A DNA stretch of 64,000 nt from JACPFV01 sp038043245 (GTDB lineage: Bacteria; Pseudomonadota; Gammaproteobacteria; Nevskiales; Nevskiaceae). Both the position numbers and the translations under genes were made by a program. Location of the stretch: assembly GCA_038043245.1 (NCBI GenBank), contig JBBTCH010000001.1, positions 558,001-622,000 on the forward strand, written 5' to 3'. Positions 1-8,808 of this stretch are shown here, piece after piece (positions within the stretch are counted from its first letter, which is position 1; each line of letters starts with the position of its first letter). The notes below the pieces were generated by a model that had not been told where the DNA came from, searched no databases, and saw only the letters and a program-made list of their open reading frames with translations.

Positions 1-799
1 CGGTGAAGCCGATCGCCATCACCAGCGACAGCGCGATGATGACGACGGTGACCAACGCGGCGCTGAGCGAACGCAGGAACAACACCAGCAGCAGGACCAC
101 AATCACGAACATGATCGGCACCAGCGTCACCGAATCGCGCTGCGCCAGTTCGTTGAACCCCTGATTCACCGGGATCAGGCCGGTCAGATAGGTTTTGAAC
201 TGTGGGTAGTTCTGCTCGAAGCGCGCATAAAGATCGCGCGCGGCAAACATCACTTCGGGCGTCGTCTCGTCGGGCACGCCGCGATGCTGCGGCAGTTCCA
301 GCTTGACGCTGACCGCTGTGACATGGCCGGTTTTCGACACCAGCGCATTGACCAGCAGCGGTTCGCTCAGTGCGGTGCGCTTTTTCTCGGCGAGCTGCGC
401 GTCGCTGTACGAACGGGCGTCGCGTATCAGATCGTTAGTCGAAAGATCATCGCCGGAGGCCTGGGTATTCTGGAAGTTGCTCAGCGAATCCACGCGGATC
501 GAGCGTGGCAATTTCCAGGCTTCGGTGGTCAGCCACTCGACCGCCGCCAGATTCTCGCGCGTGAACACATCGCCGTTGGCCGGCGCCAAAATGAAGCTGA
601 GGTTGTCGGTGCGGGTGAACTCGTTCTGCAGTCGCTCGTTAGCGACCAGCTGCGGGTCATCCTCACGAAAAAAAATCCGGTAATCGTTGTCGAACCAGAG
701 GTTCTTGGCGCCGACGCCCATCCATGCGGTCAGCGACAACGCCAGAAACAGCCACAGATGGCGATAACGCACCAGCCAACGCGCCAGCAGGGCTTCCAT
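1..799 (-). CDS. RND-superfamily exporter, MMPL type (5' part, runs off the window)
   Basis: Reading from an ATG at 797-799, the minus strand stays open for 266 codons to the window edge, so only the N-terminus is present. The protein has a membrane segment at about residues 12-30, then a large extracytoplasmic domain that opens with the family-typical DNDYRIFFREDDP stretch. Two further hydrophobic segments follow at about 224-243 and 246-265. This is the topology of single-chain RND/MMPL exporters, which export lipids or other hydrophobic compounds using proton motive force. Substrate cannot be told. It diverges from mfd, with about 130 bases between the starts. Confidence 0.85.
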   Translation of the reverse strand, partial: MEALLARWLVRYRHLWLFLALSLTAWMGVGAKNLWFDNDYRIFFREDDPQLVANERLQNEFTRTDNLSFILAPANGDVFTRENLAAVEWLTTEAWKLPRSIRVDSLSNFQNTQASGDDLSTNDLIRDARSYSDAQLAEKKRTALSEPLLVNALVSKTGHVTAVSVKLELPQHRGVPDETTPEVMFAARDLYARFEQNYPQFKTYLTGLIPVNQGFNELAQRDSVTLVPIMFVIVVLLLVLFLRSLSAALVTVVIIALSLVMAIGFT

Positions 800-931
800 G
801 TCGGTTTGAATTATTTGAACGAGCCAGAATTATGCCTCACGGCATCACCCGCTTCGGACCGGCTTGCACCGATTTGAGACCGACGGGTACGCCATAATCC
901 GCGCCGCCGATTCATTCGGAGCGCTTTTCTT

Positions 932-3900
932 TTGTCCCAGACAACCTCGGTCTTCGATCCGCCGCTGCCGCAACCCGGCCAGCGAGCGCAATGGCTTGGC
1001 CTGCCCGGAAGCTGTGCGGCGCTGGTAGTCAGCAGCGCGGCGCTCAGGCACAACGGTCCTGTGCTGGCGATCTGCGCCGGCGAGAGCCAGGCGCAGCATC
1101 TGGAACAGGAACTGCGCTTTTTTTTAGGCCAGCGCCGCGAAGTGCTGCACCTGCCCGACACCGAAGTGCTGCCCTACGACAGCTTCTCGCCGCATCCTGA
1201 AATCCTGTCGGGGCGACTGGCGGCGTTGTGGCGGCTGCCGCGATTGAAGCAAGGCGTGATCGTCATCCCTGCCGACGCGCTGATCCAGCGGCTGCCGCCG
1301 CCGGCCTGGCTGGATGGCCGTGCGTTCTTGATCAAAGCCGGAGAGAAGTTCGACCCCATCGCGTTTCGCCAGCGCCTGGCAACCGCAGGCTATGCCAGCG
1401 TCGGCGAAGTGCGCACACAGGGTGAATTTGCACTGCGTGGCGCGCTGCTCGACGTCTTTCCGATGGGCTCGGAGCAGGCGTACCGCATTGATCTGTTTGG
1501 CGATGAAATTGAAACGCTGCGCGTGTTCGACCCCGAAACCCAGCGCAGCACCGGCACGGTCAACGAGATCCGCCTGTTGCCGGCGCGCGATTTCCCGACC
1601 GACGCCGAAAGCATCACCCGCTTCCGCGCCGCCTGGCGCACGCATTTCCATGGCGACCCTTCCCGCTCGCCGGTCTACAACCAGGTCAGCAAAGGGCTGA
1701 TGCCCAGCGGCATCGAGTCCTACCTGCCCTTGTTCTTCGAACAGACAGCGGCACTCACCGACTACCTGCCGCCGAACACGCTCACGCTGGAACTGGGCGA
1801 TGTTGCCGGCGCTCTGCGAGCTGACTGGCAGCAACTCAGCGAGCGCCATGAGCGCTATTCCGGCGACATCGAACGGCCGTTGTTGCGCCCGCAGGATTTG
1901 TTCGTGACCGCGGAAGCGGCACTGAACAGTTTGAGCACCCTGCCCGGCGTCGCGATTAAAAGCGATGGTGGCGATTTCGCCTGCGGCCTGATCCCTGCGG
2001 GCGCAGAAACCGTCAAACAAAGAATCGTGCAGCCCAACGCGCGCACGCTGTTCGTCGCCGAATCCGCGGGACGCCGCGAGGCGCTGCTCGCCTGGCTCAA
2101 ACCGCAGGGCGTGAACCCGCGCGCCTTCGCGGGCTGGGCCGAGTTCATCGAGTCGAAGAATCCGTACGGCATTACGCTCGGCCCGCTGCAGGCCGGGCTG
2201 TGGCTCGACGACGGCATCCAGCTCATCGCTGAAGCACAGATCTTTGGCGCCAGCACGCCCGCCGGCAAGGCGAGGCCGCGCCGCGTGCGCGACCCGGAAA
2301 CCCTGCTGCGCGATCTCAGTGACCTGCGCATCGACAGTCCGGTGGTTCATGTGCAGCACGGCGTCGGCCGTTACAAGGGGTTGGAGACGCTGGAAAGCGG
2401 CGGCATCACCTCGGAACTGCTCGTACTGGAGTATGCGGCGGGAGACCGCATCTACGTGCCGGTGGCTTCGCTCGGATTGATCCACCGCTACACCGGCGCC
2501 GATGTCGAGAACGCACCGCTGCACGCACTGGGTTCGGATCGCTGGGAAAAAGTCCGCGCCCGAGCGGCTGCGCGCGCGCACGATGTCGCCGCCGAGCTGT
2601 TGCAGGTGCAGGCGCGCCGCGCCGCCCGGCCCGGCGCCAGCCTGCGCGCGCCGCCCGAGGACTACGCCCGCTTCTGCACGGGCTTTCCGTTCACGCCGAC
2701 CACCGACCAGCAAAAGGCGATCGACGAGGTGCTCGCCGATCTCGCTCGCGAGCAACCAATGGACCGCGTGGTCTGCGGCGATGTCGGTTTTGGAAAGACC
2801 GAAGTCGCCCTGCGCGCCAGTTTCGCCGCAGCGGCATCCGGCCGGCAGGTCTGCGTGCTGGCGCCGACAACGCTGCTGGCGCAACAGCACTTCAAGAATT
2901 TCAGCGACCGCTTCGCCGGCTGGCCGTTCCGCATCGGTGCACTGTCGCGCATGCGCAGTGACGCCGAGCAGAGCGCCATGCTCGACGATCTGGCGGAAGG
3001 GCGCCTCGACATCGTCATCGGCACGCATCGCCTGCTGCAACCCGACATCCGTTTCAAGAATCTCGGGCTGGTGGTGGTGGACGAGGAGCACCGCTTTGGC
3101 GTGCGTCACAAAGAGCGGTTGAAGAACCTGCGCGCCGAAGTGGATCTGCTGACGCTCACCGCCACGCCGATCCCGCGCACGCTCAACATGAGCCTCGCCG
3201 GACTGCGCGACCTGTCGATCATCGCCACGCCTCCGGAAGGACGGCTGGCGATCCAGACCTTCATCGCCGAATGGAATCGCCCGCTGATCGCCGAAGCCTG
3301 CCAGCGCGAACTCAAACGCGGCGGCCAGATCTACTACCTGCACAACGAGGTGCGTGACATCGAAGCCGCCGCACAGGTGCTGCGCGAGTTGCTGCCGGGG
3401 TCGCGCATCGCGGTCGCGCACGGCCAGATGCATGGCCGCGCGCTGGAGCAGGTGATGCTCGACTTCTACCATCAGCGTCACGACATCCTGGTCTGCACCA
3501 CCATCATCGAATCCGGCATCGACGTGCCGACGGCGAACACCCTGATCGTCAACCGTGCGGACGAATTGGGGCTGGCGCAGCTGCACCAGCTGCGCGGCCG
3601 CGTCGGTCGCAGTCACCACCGCGCCTACGCCTATCTGCTGGTGCCGGACAAGCGCGTACTCAAACCGGACGCAAGCAAACGGCTGGATGCCATCGAGGCG
3701 ATGGGTGAACTCGGCTCCGGCTTCATGCTGGCGACGCACGACCTGGAGATCCGTGGCGCCGGTGAACTGCTGGGCGAATCGCAGCATGGCCAGATCGAGG
3801 AAGTCGGGTTTACCTTCTATGCCGATCTGCTGGCGCGGGCGGTACGTGCGATCAAGAGCGGCGCCATTGATGACACGCCGTTCGGCGCGGTCACTTGCGA

Positions 3901-4330
3901 AGTGGATCTGGGCCTTTCAAGTCTGGTGCCGTCCGATTACGTACCGGACGTGGATGCGCGATTGGTCCTGTACAAGCGCATCGCCGAGGCGGCATCGGCC
4001 GAAGCGCTGGAAGAATTGAAAGCGGAGATCGCTGATCGTTTTGGCCCCCTGCCCGCCGCGACCGTGAATCTGTTCGACGTCACCGTGTTGCGTCTGCGCG
4101 CCGAGGCGCTCGGCGTGGTCAGGCTGCGCGTCACCGCACGCGGCATCACGCTCGACTTCGCTGCGCAGCCGAAGATCGACCCGCGCAGGATCATCCGCAT
4201 GATTCAGGAAAAACCGAAACTCTACCGGCTCGAAGGCCAGAAACGCCTGCATCAGCTGATTCCGCTGGAAGACCCGGCCGTTCGCCTCAACGCCGCGACA
4301 GGCCTCTTGAGTACACTCAGCGCCGCATGA
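932..4330 (+). CDS. mfd: Transcription-repair coupling factor Mfd
   Basis: Mfd is the ATPase that pushes RNA polymerase stalled at DNA lesions off the template and recruits UvrA. The 1132-residue length fits the family. A UvrB-like N-terminal part is followed by a CarD-like RNA polymerase interaction domain from about residue 468, a Walker A motif GDVGFGKTE near 617, the DEEH box of motif II near 715, and the helicase C-terminal domain and TRCF tail. The start chosen is TTG at 932, preceded by CGGAGCG; no ATG suits as well. The last codons overlap csiV by 4 bases, so the pair is probably co-transcribed. uvrB, from the same repair pathway, lies far off at 53-55 kb. Confidence 0.97.
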   Translation: MSQTTSVFDPPLPQPGQRAQWLGLPGSCAALVVSSAALRHNGPVLAICAGESQAQHLEQELRFFLGQRREVLHLPDTEVLPYDSFSPHPEILSGRLAALWRLPRLKQGVIVIPADALIQRLPPPAWLDGRAFLIKAGEKFDPIAFRQRLATAGYASVGEVRTQGEFALRGALLDVFPMGSEQAYRIDLFGDEIETLRVFDPETQRSTGTVNEIRLLPARDFPTDAESITRFRAAWRTHFHGDPSRSPVYNQVSKGLMPSGIESYLPLFFEQTAALTDYLPPNTLTLELGDVAGALRADWQQLSERHERYSGDIERPLLRPQDLFVTAEAALNSLSTLPGVAIKSDGGDFACGLIPAGAETVKQRIVQPNARTLFVAESAGRREALLAWLKPQGVNPRAFAGWAEFIESKNPYGITLGPLQAGLWLDDGIQLIAEAQIFGASTPAGKARPRRVRDPETLLRDLSDLRIDSPVVHVQHGVGRYKGLETLESGGITSELLVLEYAAGDRIYVPVASLGLIHRYTGADVENAPLHALGSDRWEKVRARAAARAHDVAAELLQVQARRAARPGASLRAPPEDYARFCTGFPFTPTTDQQKAIDEVLADLAREQPMDRVVCGDVGFGKTEVALRASFAAAASGRQVCVLAPTTLLAQQHFKNFSDRFAGWPFRIGALSRMRSDAEQSAMLDDLAEGRLDIVIGTHRLLQPDIRFKNLGLVVVDEEHRFGVRHKERLKNLRAEVDLLTLTATPIPRTLNMSLAGLRDLSIIATPPEGRLAIQTFIAEWNRPLIAEACQRELKRGGQIYYLHNEVRDIEAAAQVLRELLPGSRIAVAHGQMHGRALEQVMLDFYHQRHDILVCTTIIESGIDVPTANTLIVNRADELGLAQLHQLRGRVGRSHHRAYAYLLVPDKRVLKPDASKRLDAIEAMGELGSGFMLATHDLEIRGAGELLGESQHGQIEEVGFTFYADLLARAVRAIKSGAIDDTPFGAVTCEVDLGLSSLVPSDYVPDVDARLVLYKRIAEAASAEALEELKAEIADRFGPLPAATVNLFDVTVLRLRAEALGVVRLRVTARGITLDFAAQPKIDPRRIIRMIQEKPKLYRLEGQKRLHQLIPLEDPAVRLNAATGLLSTLSAA

Positions 4331-4917
4331 GACCGCTATTTTTCCTGTTACTGATTGCGACGTCCGCGTTCGCGCAGACGCCCGCACCGGCGCCTGATAC
4401 GCGCTATCGCGTGGACCTGATCCTGTTTCTCGACAAACAAGGCGCTGAAACACCGGGCAACGCGCAAGCGCTTGAAGTCGAGCAGCTGCTCGAACCCGAT
4501 GACGCACCCACGCTGGAAAGCGTCGGCATCCAACGCTTGCCGGAATCCGAGACGGCGCTGGCAAAGGAACTGCAGCAGTTGCGCCGCAGCAAGCGCTATC
4601 AGCCGCTGACGACGCTGAGCTGGATCCAGAAAAACCCACCGGCTGAGCGTGGGCCGGCCCTGCACCTGCGCTGGGGGCAGCCCTTGAGCGCCAACGGTGT
4701 CACGCTCAATACCGTGGACGGCAGCGTGGCGCTGCTGCTGGGACAGTATCTGCGGCTGGACGTCGATCTGAACTACAACAGCCTGCGCAGCGACGGCACG
4801 CTCGGCAGCGTTCCGCTGAAGGAGCGCCGGCGGATGAAGCGCGACGAGTTGCACTACCTCGACAGCCCCAAGCTCGGCGTGCTGGCAAAAATCACGCGGC
4901 TGAAAGCAGCGCGCTAG
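4327..4917 (+). CDS. csiV: CsiV-family periplasmic protein
   Basis: This 196-residue protein has a clear cleavable signal peptide ending in SAFAQ. The mature part begins with YRVDLILFL, the opening strand of the CsiV family. CsiV binds peptidoglycan and was described in Vibrio as an activator of the CsrA system through BarA/VarA. The position directly after mfd matches the family's usual neighbourhood. Later motifs such as LHLRWGQPL and LDVDLNY also fit. Its start codon overlaps the mfd stop (ATGA). A BarA/GacS-like kinase is encoded at 13.26 kb; whether CsiV feeds into it here is inference. The 3' end overlaps the convergent parA-like gene by 4 bases. Confidence 0.8.
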   Translation: MRPLFFLLLIATSAFAQTPAPAPDTRYRVDLILFLDKQGAETPGNAQALEVEQLLEPDDAPTLESVGIQRLPESETALAKELQQLRRSKRYQPLTTLSWIQKNPPAERGPALHLRWGQPLSANGVTLNTVDGSVALLLGQYLRLDVDLNYNSLRSDGTLGSVPLKERRRMKRDELHYLDSPKLGVLAKITRLKAAR

Positions 4918-5741
4918 TGGCGAGTCCCTGGATCAGGCGCTTGTGACACGAAGTGCGGGATTCGCGTCGGTTCGGTGACCCCCTGCGATTTCTGCTCACG
5001 TGATGCCGTATCAATCACCGGCCGGATATTGCCGGCAACAGGCAAGGTCTCCGGCAAAGCCAGTGCACGCTGCGGTGCCGGCTGGTCGGTCGCACCCACT
5101 TCAAGCCAGTCGAGAAGGATCTGCCATTGCTGCGCGTCGGGCTGCTTGTGCAGGCCCTCGAGCTCGGCGACACCAAGCCCGCGTTCGGCGGCCAGCGGGT
5201 AATGCTGTGAATCGCGCAGGTATTCCAGTACCGGGATGTTGAGGCTGTTGAGGAAGCGACTGAGGGTATCGAAGGACGCACGCGACCGGCGCACGCGATT
5301 GGGCACGATCGCCAGCTGCCGTTGCTGGTAACGCACCTTGGTGATCAGGATCAGATCACGGATGAAATCGGCCGAGGCGCGGATATCGATCGCCGACGGC
5401 TGCACCGGCAGCAACAAAGTATCTTGTGGGGTCAATCGTCCCAGCAGATCGGCGGGCCGCAGACCTGCCGGCGTGTCAACGACGATACGCTGAGTGTCGC
5501 GCGGAACACGTAGCTGCCAGGCGCCCGCCAGCGGCGCACGGCTGGCTTCATGCACAGCGACCCCGTGGATCGGCACGCATTGCGCATCACGGATTTTGAG
5601 CCAGGCCAGACTGGAGTATTGCGGGTCGTAATCCAGCAGCGTCGTGCGCCAGCCGCGCTGCGCGAGCGTCACGGCAAGATTGGTGGCAACGGTGGTCTTG
5701 CCACTGCCGCCCTTGGCATTAACGACAATATAGCGACGCAT
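4914..5741 (-). CDS. Orphan ParA/MinD-family ATPase
   Basis: This 275-residue protein has the deviant Walker A motif KGGSGKTT at residues 10-17, the DYDPQ switch near residue 38 and a VDTPAG Walker B-like motif near 88, all typical of ParA/Soj ATPases that form dimers on DNA or membrane. No ParB homologue, parS site or MinE lies nearby, so it is an orphan probably used to position some other cargo. The last 60 or so residues are a Pro- and Gln-rich tail beyond the ATPase fold. The gene converges on csiV with a 4-base overlap. The cargo is unknown. Confidence 0.8.
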   Translation of the reverse strand: MRRYIVVNAKGGSGKTTVATNLAVTLAQRGWRTTLLDYDPQYSSLAWLKIRDAQCVPIHGVAVHEASRAPLAGAWQLRVPRDTQRIVVDTPAGLRPADLLGRLTPQDTLLLPVQPSAIDIRASADFIRDLILITKVRYQQRQLAIVPNRVRRSRASFDTLSRFLNSLNIPVLEYLRDSQHYPLAAERGLGVAELEGLHKQPDAQQWQILLDWLEVGATDQPAPQRALALPETLPVAGNIRPVIDTASREQKSQGVTEPTRIPHFVSQAPDPGTRH

Positions 5742-5784
5742 TAACTTACCGAGTTAACTCCTTGTTTTACAGACCTTATCACAA

Positions 5785-6348
5785 TCATTCACGATAGCCT
5801 GCGAAGGCTTCTGCAATCTTCAGTTTCACCTGGTCTTTTACGGTTTCCGGCACCAGAACTTCAACCCAGATTTCGCCCCCCTTCACCTGCGGCGTCCACA
5901 GTCCACCGCGACCGCTGGGTCCCAACAGCGTGTAGGGGCCCTGTTTGCGGCTTTGCGGCGCGCAGACCCACAGCGCACCGCCTTCAGGCAGATCGAACGG
6001 ACGAAAATGCAATGACAGCGAACGCGCACCTTCCGAAGTCAGGCGCAATTTCCACGACTGCCAGCCCGGCGCTGCTTCACGCCAGCGGCCGATGTCGCGT
6101 ACGCCACCGCCGACCGGGAACTCGGATGCGAATTTCAGCGGCGCGCTTTTATCCGGCGCCGCCGTCGGCGCCGTTTCCGCCGGCGGCAACGTCAGTACCG
6201 CCGCATTGCGGATGAACCCGATGCTGCACGCCGCAGGCGCAGACATCTCCGGCATTCCAGAGACGGGAGCCGATTGGCAGGCGCTCATCAGTAACGCCCA
6301 TGACATGACACCCATAGATCGCAGCCAGCGGGAGGAGCTCACCGTCAT
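5785..6348 (-). CDS. Lipoprotein resembling a serine-protease N-terminal region
   Basis: This 187-residue protein begins with a hydrophobic signal and a lipobox (LMSAC, lipidated Cys24), so it should be an outer-membrane lipoprotein. The rest aligns by eye with the region before the catalytic domain of the trypsin-like protease at 61554-62966: W..WKLRLTSEGARSL matches LQWVLKITSTGATSL, LPEGGALWV matches LPPGAALKI, and both continue with GPYT, LWTP and a final valine-rich strand before GYRE/GFRG. No catalytic domain follows; the frame stops at TGA (5785-5787). It could be a free-standing inhibitor or folding domain. It is divergent from the FecR-SPOR gene. Confidence 0.75.
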   Translation of the reverse strand: MTVSSSRWLRSMGVMSWALLMSACQSAPVSGMPEMSAPAACSIGFIRNAAVLTLPPAETAPTAAPDKSAPLKFASEFPVGGGVRDIGRWREAAPGWQSWKLRLTSEGARSLSLHFRPFDLPEGGALWVCAPQSRKQGPYTLLGPSGRGGLWTPQVKGGEIWVEVLVPETVKDQVKLKIAEAFAGYRE

Positions 6349-6420
6349 TCATCCTTGTTAAAAATCGAACAGGCCCATGCTAACCTCGCCCCCAAGGGGT
6401 ATGGCAAATACTATAGAACG

Positions 6421-7536
6421 ATGCGAGTCATGATTTATCGACTGATGGCGTTCCTTTGCTTCAGTGCGTTCTGCGCACAGGCGGCAGCGCAGCTGCTGTC
6501 AGTGGACCAGTCCAGCGGGGGTGTCGAAGTCGAGCGGGGCGGGAAGACACTGCGGCTGAGCCTGAACGACCCTCTGATTGAAAGCGATGTGGTCCGGATC
6601 GACTCGACCGGCCGGCTGAGCGTCCGATTTGCCGATCGCGGACTCTTCGAATTGGGTCCCGGCGCCGAAGCGATCATCGAGCGACTGCCCTACGCTTCGT
6701 TCGCACCGGAGCTGAGCACCGTGATCAGACTCAAGCACGGATTCCTTCGCGCGGTCTGGAACCCTCCGGCCACGCCTGCGACCTGGTCTCTGCGAGTGAA
6801 GCTGGGTGGCCTGCGCGCCAGTCTTGCCGCCGGTGAATATTTCTTTGAAGCGGCGACACCGACCCTCATCAGCAGCACGGCCTGTGTCGCCAACGGCGTG
6901 ATCGAGCTCGTTGAGGAAATGCGCGGCGCCCTCACGCTGAAGCCGTCACGCTGCTACCACTTCGAGAGCAACGGCCCGAAGATCGCTGAATACAGCGAGA
7001 GCGACTGGGTCGCTCTGCGCAACGACGCGGTGCTGCGCCCCCCGCAACCAGCACCACCCCCGGCCGCGATAGTGCGCAAGCCTCAATACGAGATCGAGAA
7101 CGCGCCTCCTGCCCAATTGCAGTTGCAGGCGGACACCGCCCCGCTTGAAAAACCCACCCCAGCGGCGCTCACCGGCGAGAAAAAGTCCGACCTGAGTGGC
7201 GCGCTGGCACGGACAGAGGCAAAGCCCAGGCCGCTGATGACTCCGATTGTGGTGACGCCAGCTTCCAACCCGTTGCCCCAGTCCGCACACAAGCAAACGG
7301 GACATTGGACACTGCAACTGACCGCCTCGGCATCGCTCACTGGAGCCGAACGCGAAGCTAAAAAACTAAAAGCGGCTGGTTACGAGCCAGAGATTATGAC
7401 CGCCGAAGTCAACGGCAAGACTTGGCACCGTGTCCGCATCACCGGTTACGCAGATGCTATCGAAGCGCGCAAAGCCGGCGACGAGATAAAGACCAGGCTC
7501 GGCTACCCGAACATCTGGATCGCCAAAGCTAAATAG
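6421..7536 (+). CDS. Secreted FecR-domain protein with C-terminal SPOR domain
   Basis: The start chosen is ATG at 6421, which gives a signal peptide ending in AQAAAQ; the frame is open further upstream but that part does not look coded. Residues about 25-130 form a FecR-like beta domain, with GDV-type strands such as DVVRIDSTGRLSVRFADRG and LKHGFLRAVW. A Pro/Ala-rich linker (about 200-300) leads to a SPOR domain at about 300-371 (WTLQLTASAS, TWHRVRITGY). SPOR domains bind glycan strands stripped of stem peptides at division sites. There is no membrane segment or partner sigma factor, so this is not a classical FecR anti-sigma regulator. It overlaps the convergent phosphorylase gene by 8 bases. 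Confidence 0.8.
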   Translation: MRVMIYRLMAFLCFSAFCAQAAAQLLSVDQSSGGVEVERGGKTLRLSLNDPLIESDVVRIDSTGRLSVRFADRGLFELGPGAEAIIERLPYASFAPELSTVIRLKHGFLRAVWNPPATPATWSLRVKLGGLRASLAAGEYFFEAATPTLISSTACVANGVIELVEEMRGALTLKPSRCYHFESNGPKIAEYSESDWVALRNDAVLRPPQPAPPPAAIVRKPQYEIENAPPAQLQLQADTAPLEKPTPAALTGEKKSDLSGALARTEAKPRPLMTPIVVTPASNPLPQSAHKQTGHWTLQLTASASLTGAEREAKKLKAAGYEPEIMTAEVNGKTWHRVRITGYADAIEARKAGDEIKTRLGYPNIWIAKAK

Positions 7537-8266
7537 CCGGCAGCGCTTCGCTCAAAATCGCGCGGATCTTCCTCATGCCTTCGGCGACCGTGCGCTCGAT
7601 CTCGGCGTGGATGTCGCCTTGGCCGATGCCTGCGGCCCAGTTCACCGATAGCGCCAGACAGGCGTAATCCAGCCCGAGTTCGCGCGCCAGCGCAGCCTCC
7701 GGCATTCCGGTCATGCCGACCATGTCGCAGCCATCGCGCTTCATGCGCGCGATCTCCGCCGGCGTTTCCAGGCGCGGCCCCTGCGTCACGCCCATGACAC
7801 CGCCGTCCATGATTTTGATCTTCGCGCGCTTTGCCGATCTGAGCAGAGTGCTTCGCAGCGCCGGCGCATAAGGATCCGTCACCTCAACGTGCTGGACTGA
7901 CGCGCCATCGCCATCGGAATACGTGTGGTCACGGCTGTAGGTGTAGTCGATCAGGTCATCGGGAATGGCGACCGCCGCGGGCGGCAGCTGACGCGCGATG
8001 CCGCCGACCGCGGCGATCGCGATGACGGACTGGATACCGGCTTGCTTCAACATCCACAGATTGGCGCGATAGTTGATCCGGTGCGGCGGCAGCTTGTGGC
8101 CTTCGCCGTGACGCGCCAGGAACGCAACCCGTACGCCGGCGATTTCGCCGGACAACAGGGGCGCCGACGGCGCGCCATAAGGCGTCTTGAAGGATTTTTT
8201 GCTTTTGATTTCCAAACCCGGCCACTGGTTCATGCCGGTACCGCCAATCACTGCGATTTTTGTCAT
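7529..8266 (-). CDS. mtnP: S-methyl-5'-thioinosine phosphorylase (MTAP/PNP family)
   Basis: This 245-residue purine nucleoside phosphorylase has the N-terminal IGGTG phosphate loop, RHGEGH, GGIARQLPP and GMTGMPEAALARELGL motifs of the MTAP family. In adenosine-specific MTAPs a D-x-D pair contacts the 6-amino group of the purine; here that site reads N-W-A (SVNWAAG), as in Pseudomonas methylthioinosine phosphorylase. It should therefore split methylthioinosine to hypoxanthine and methylthioribose-1-phosphate. It overlaps hpt by 4 bases, and hpt would recycle the hypoxanthine formed. The specificity call rests on that motif and the context, not on a test. Confidence 0.85.
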   Translation of the reverse strand: MTKIAVIGGTGMNQWPGLEIKSKKSFKTPYGAPSAPLLSGEIAGVRVAFLARHGEGHKLPPHRINYRANLWMLKQAGIQSVIAIAAVGGIARQLPPAAVAIPDDLIDYTYSRDHTYSDGDGASVQHVEVTDPYAPALRSTLLRSAKRAKIKIMDGGVMGVTQGPRLETPAEIARMKRDGCDMVGMTGMPEAALARELGLDYACLALSVNWAAGIGQGDIHAEIERTVAEGMRKIRAILSEALPAI

Positions 8267-8808
8267 TGCTGACCTACGGCGTAAATGGCGGGGAGTTGTC
8301 GCCAGTATTCCTTGTAATCCATGCCGCAGCCGAAGACGTAGCGGTCCCCGACTTGCAGGCCAATGAACTCGGCGTGGGCGACAGTCGCACGGCGGTCGTG
8401 CAATTTTTCGGCGAGCACAGCGACCTTGAGTGTCGTCGGTTTGAATTCGAGCAGCGATTTGCGAATCGCCACCAGGGTGTGTCCTTCATCCAGGATGTCA
8501 TCAATCACCAGCACGTGGCGGCTTTCCAGTGGCTTGTCCGGTTGGCGTTTCCACACCAGACCCCCGCCCTGCGTCGCGCCGCGATAACGTGTGGCATGCA
8601 GGTAATCCATGTCGAAGGCGAAGCTCAGGCGCTTGGCGATCTCGGCCGCGGGGATGAAGCCGCCGATCATCACGCACAGCAGCAGCGGATTCTTGTCGGC
8701 ATATTCCTTGGCAATCGCGGCTGCGAGGCGATCGTAGGCTTTTTGCACCGCCACGGCATCATGCAGGCAGTCTGCCGATCTCAGGACGCGGTTGGCTTCC
8801 TCAAGCAT
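8263..8808 (-). CDS. hpt: Hypoxanthine-guanine phosphoribosyltransferase
   Basis: This 181-residue type I phosphoribosyltransferase carries the PRPP-binding signature VLVIDDILDEGHT near residue 96-108 and the pyrophosphate-loop region CVMIGGF. It makes IMP and GMP from hypoxanthine, guanine and PRPP in the cytoplasm. It overlaps nagZ upstream by 8 bases and the methylthioinosine phosphorylase downstream by 4, which suggests translational coupling. Producing hypoxanthine and using it would then be one unit. Confidence 0.93.
   Translation of the reverse strand: MLEEANRVLRSADCLHDAVAVQKAYDRLAAAIAKEYADKNPLLLCVMIGGFIPAAEIAKRLSFAFDMDYLHATRYRGATQGGGLVWKRQPDKPLESRHVLVIDDILDEGHTLVAIRKSLLEFKPTTLKVAVLAEKLHDRRATVAHAEFIGLQVGDRYVFGCGMDYKEYWRQLPAIYAVGQQ

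Noticed and set aside
1124..3787. Very long open frame (887 codons) antisense to mfd
   Set aside because: The opposite strand encodes a full-length Mfd with all motifs; long antisense frames are expected in GC-rich DNA, and this one shows no family motif.
5785..6348. Truncated protease pseudogene
   Set aside because: The frame is intact, has its own lipoprotein signal, and ends soon after the last strand of the domain with no decayed catalytic motifs (His, Asp, Ser) downstream; a real stand-alone protein is more likely.
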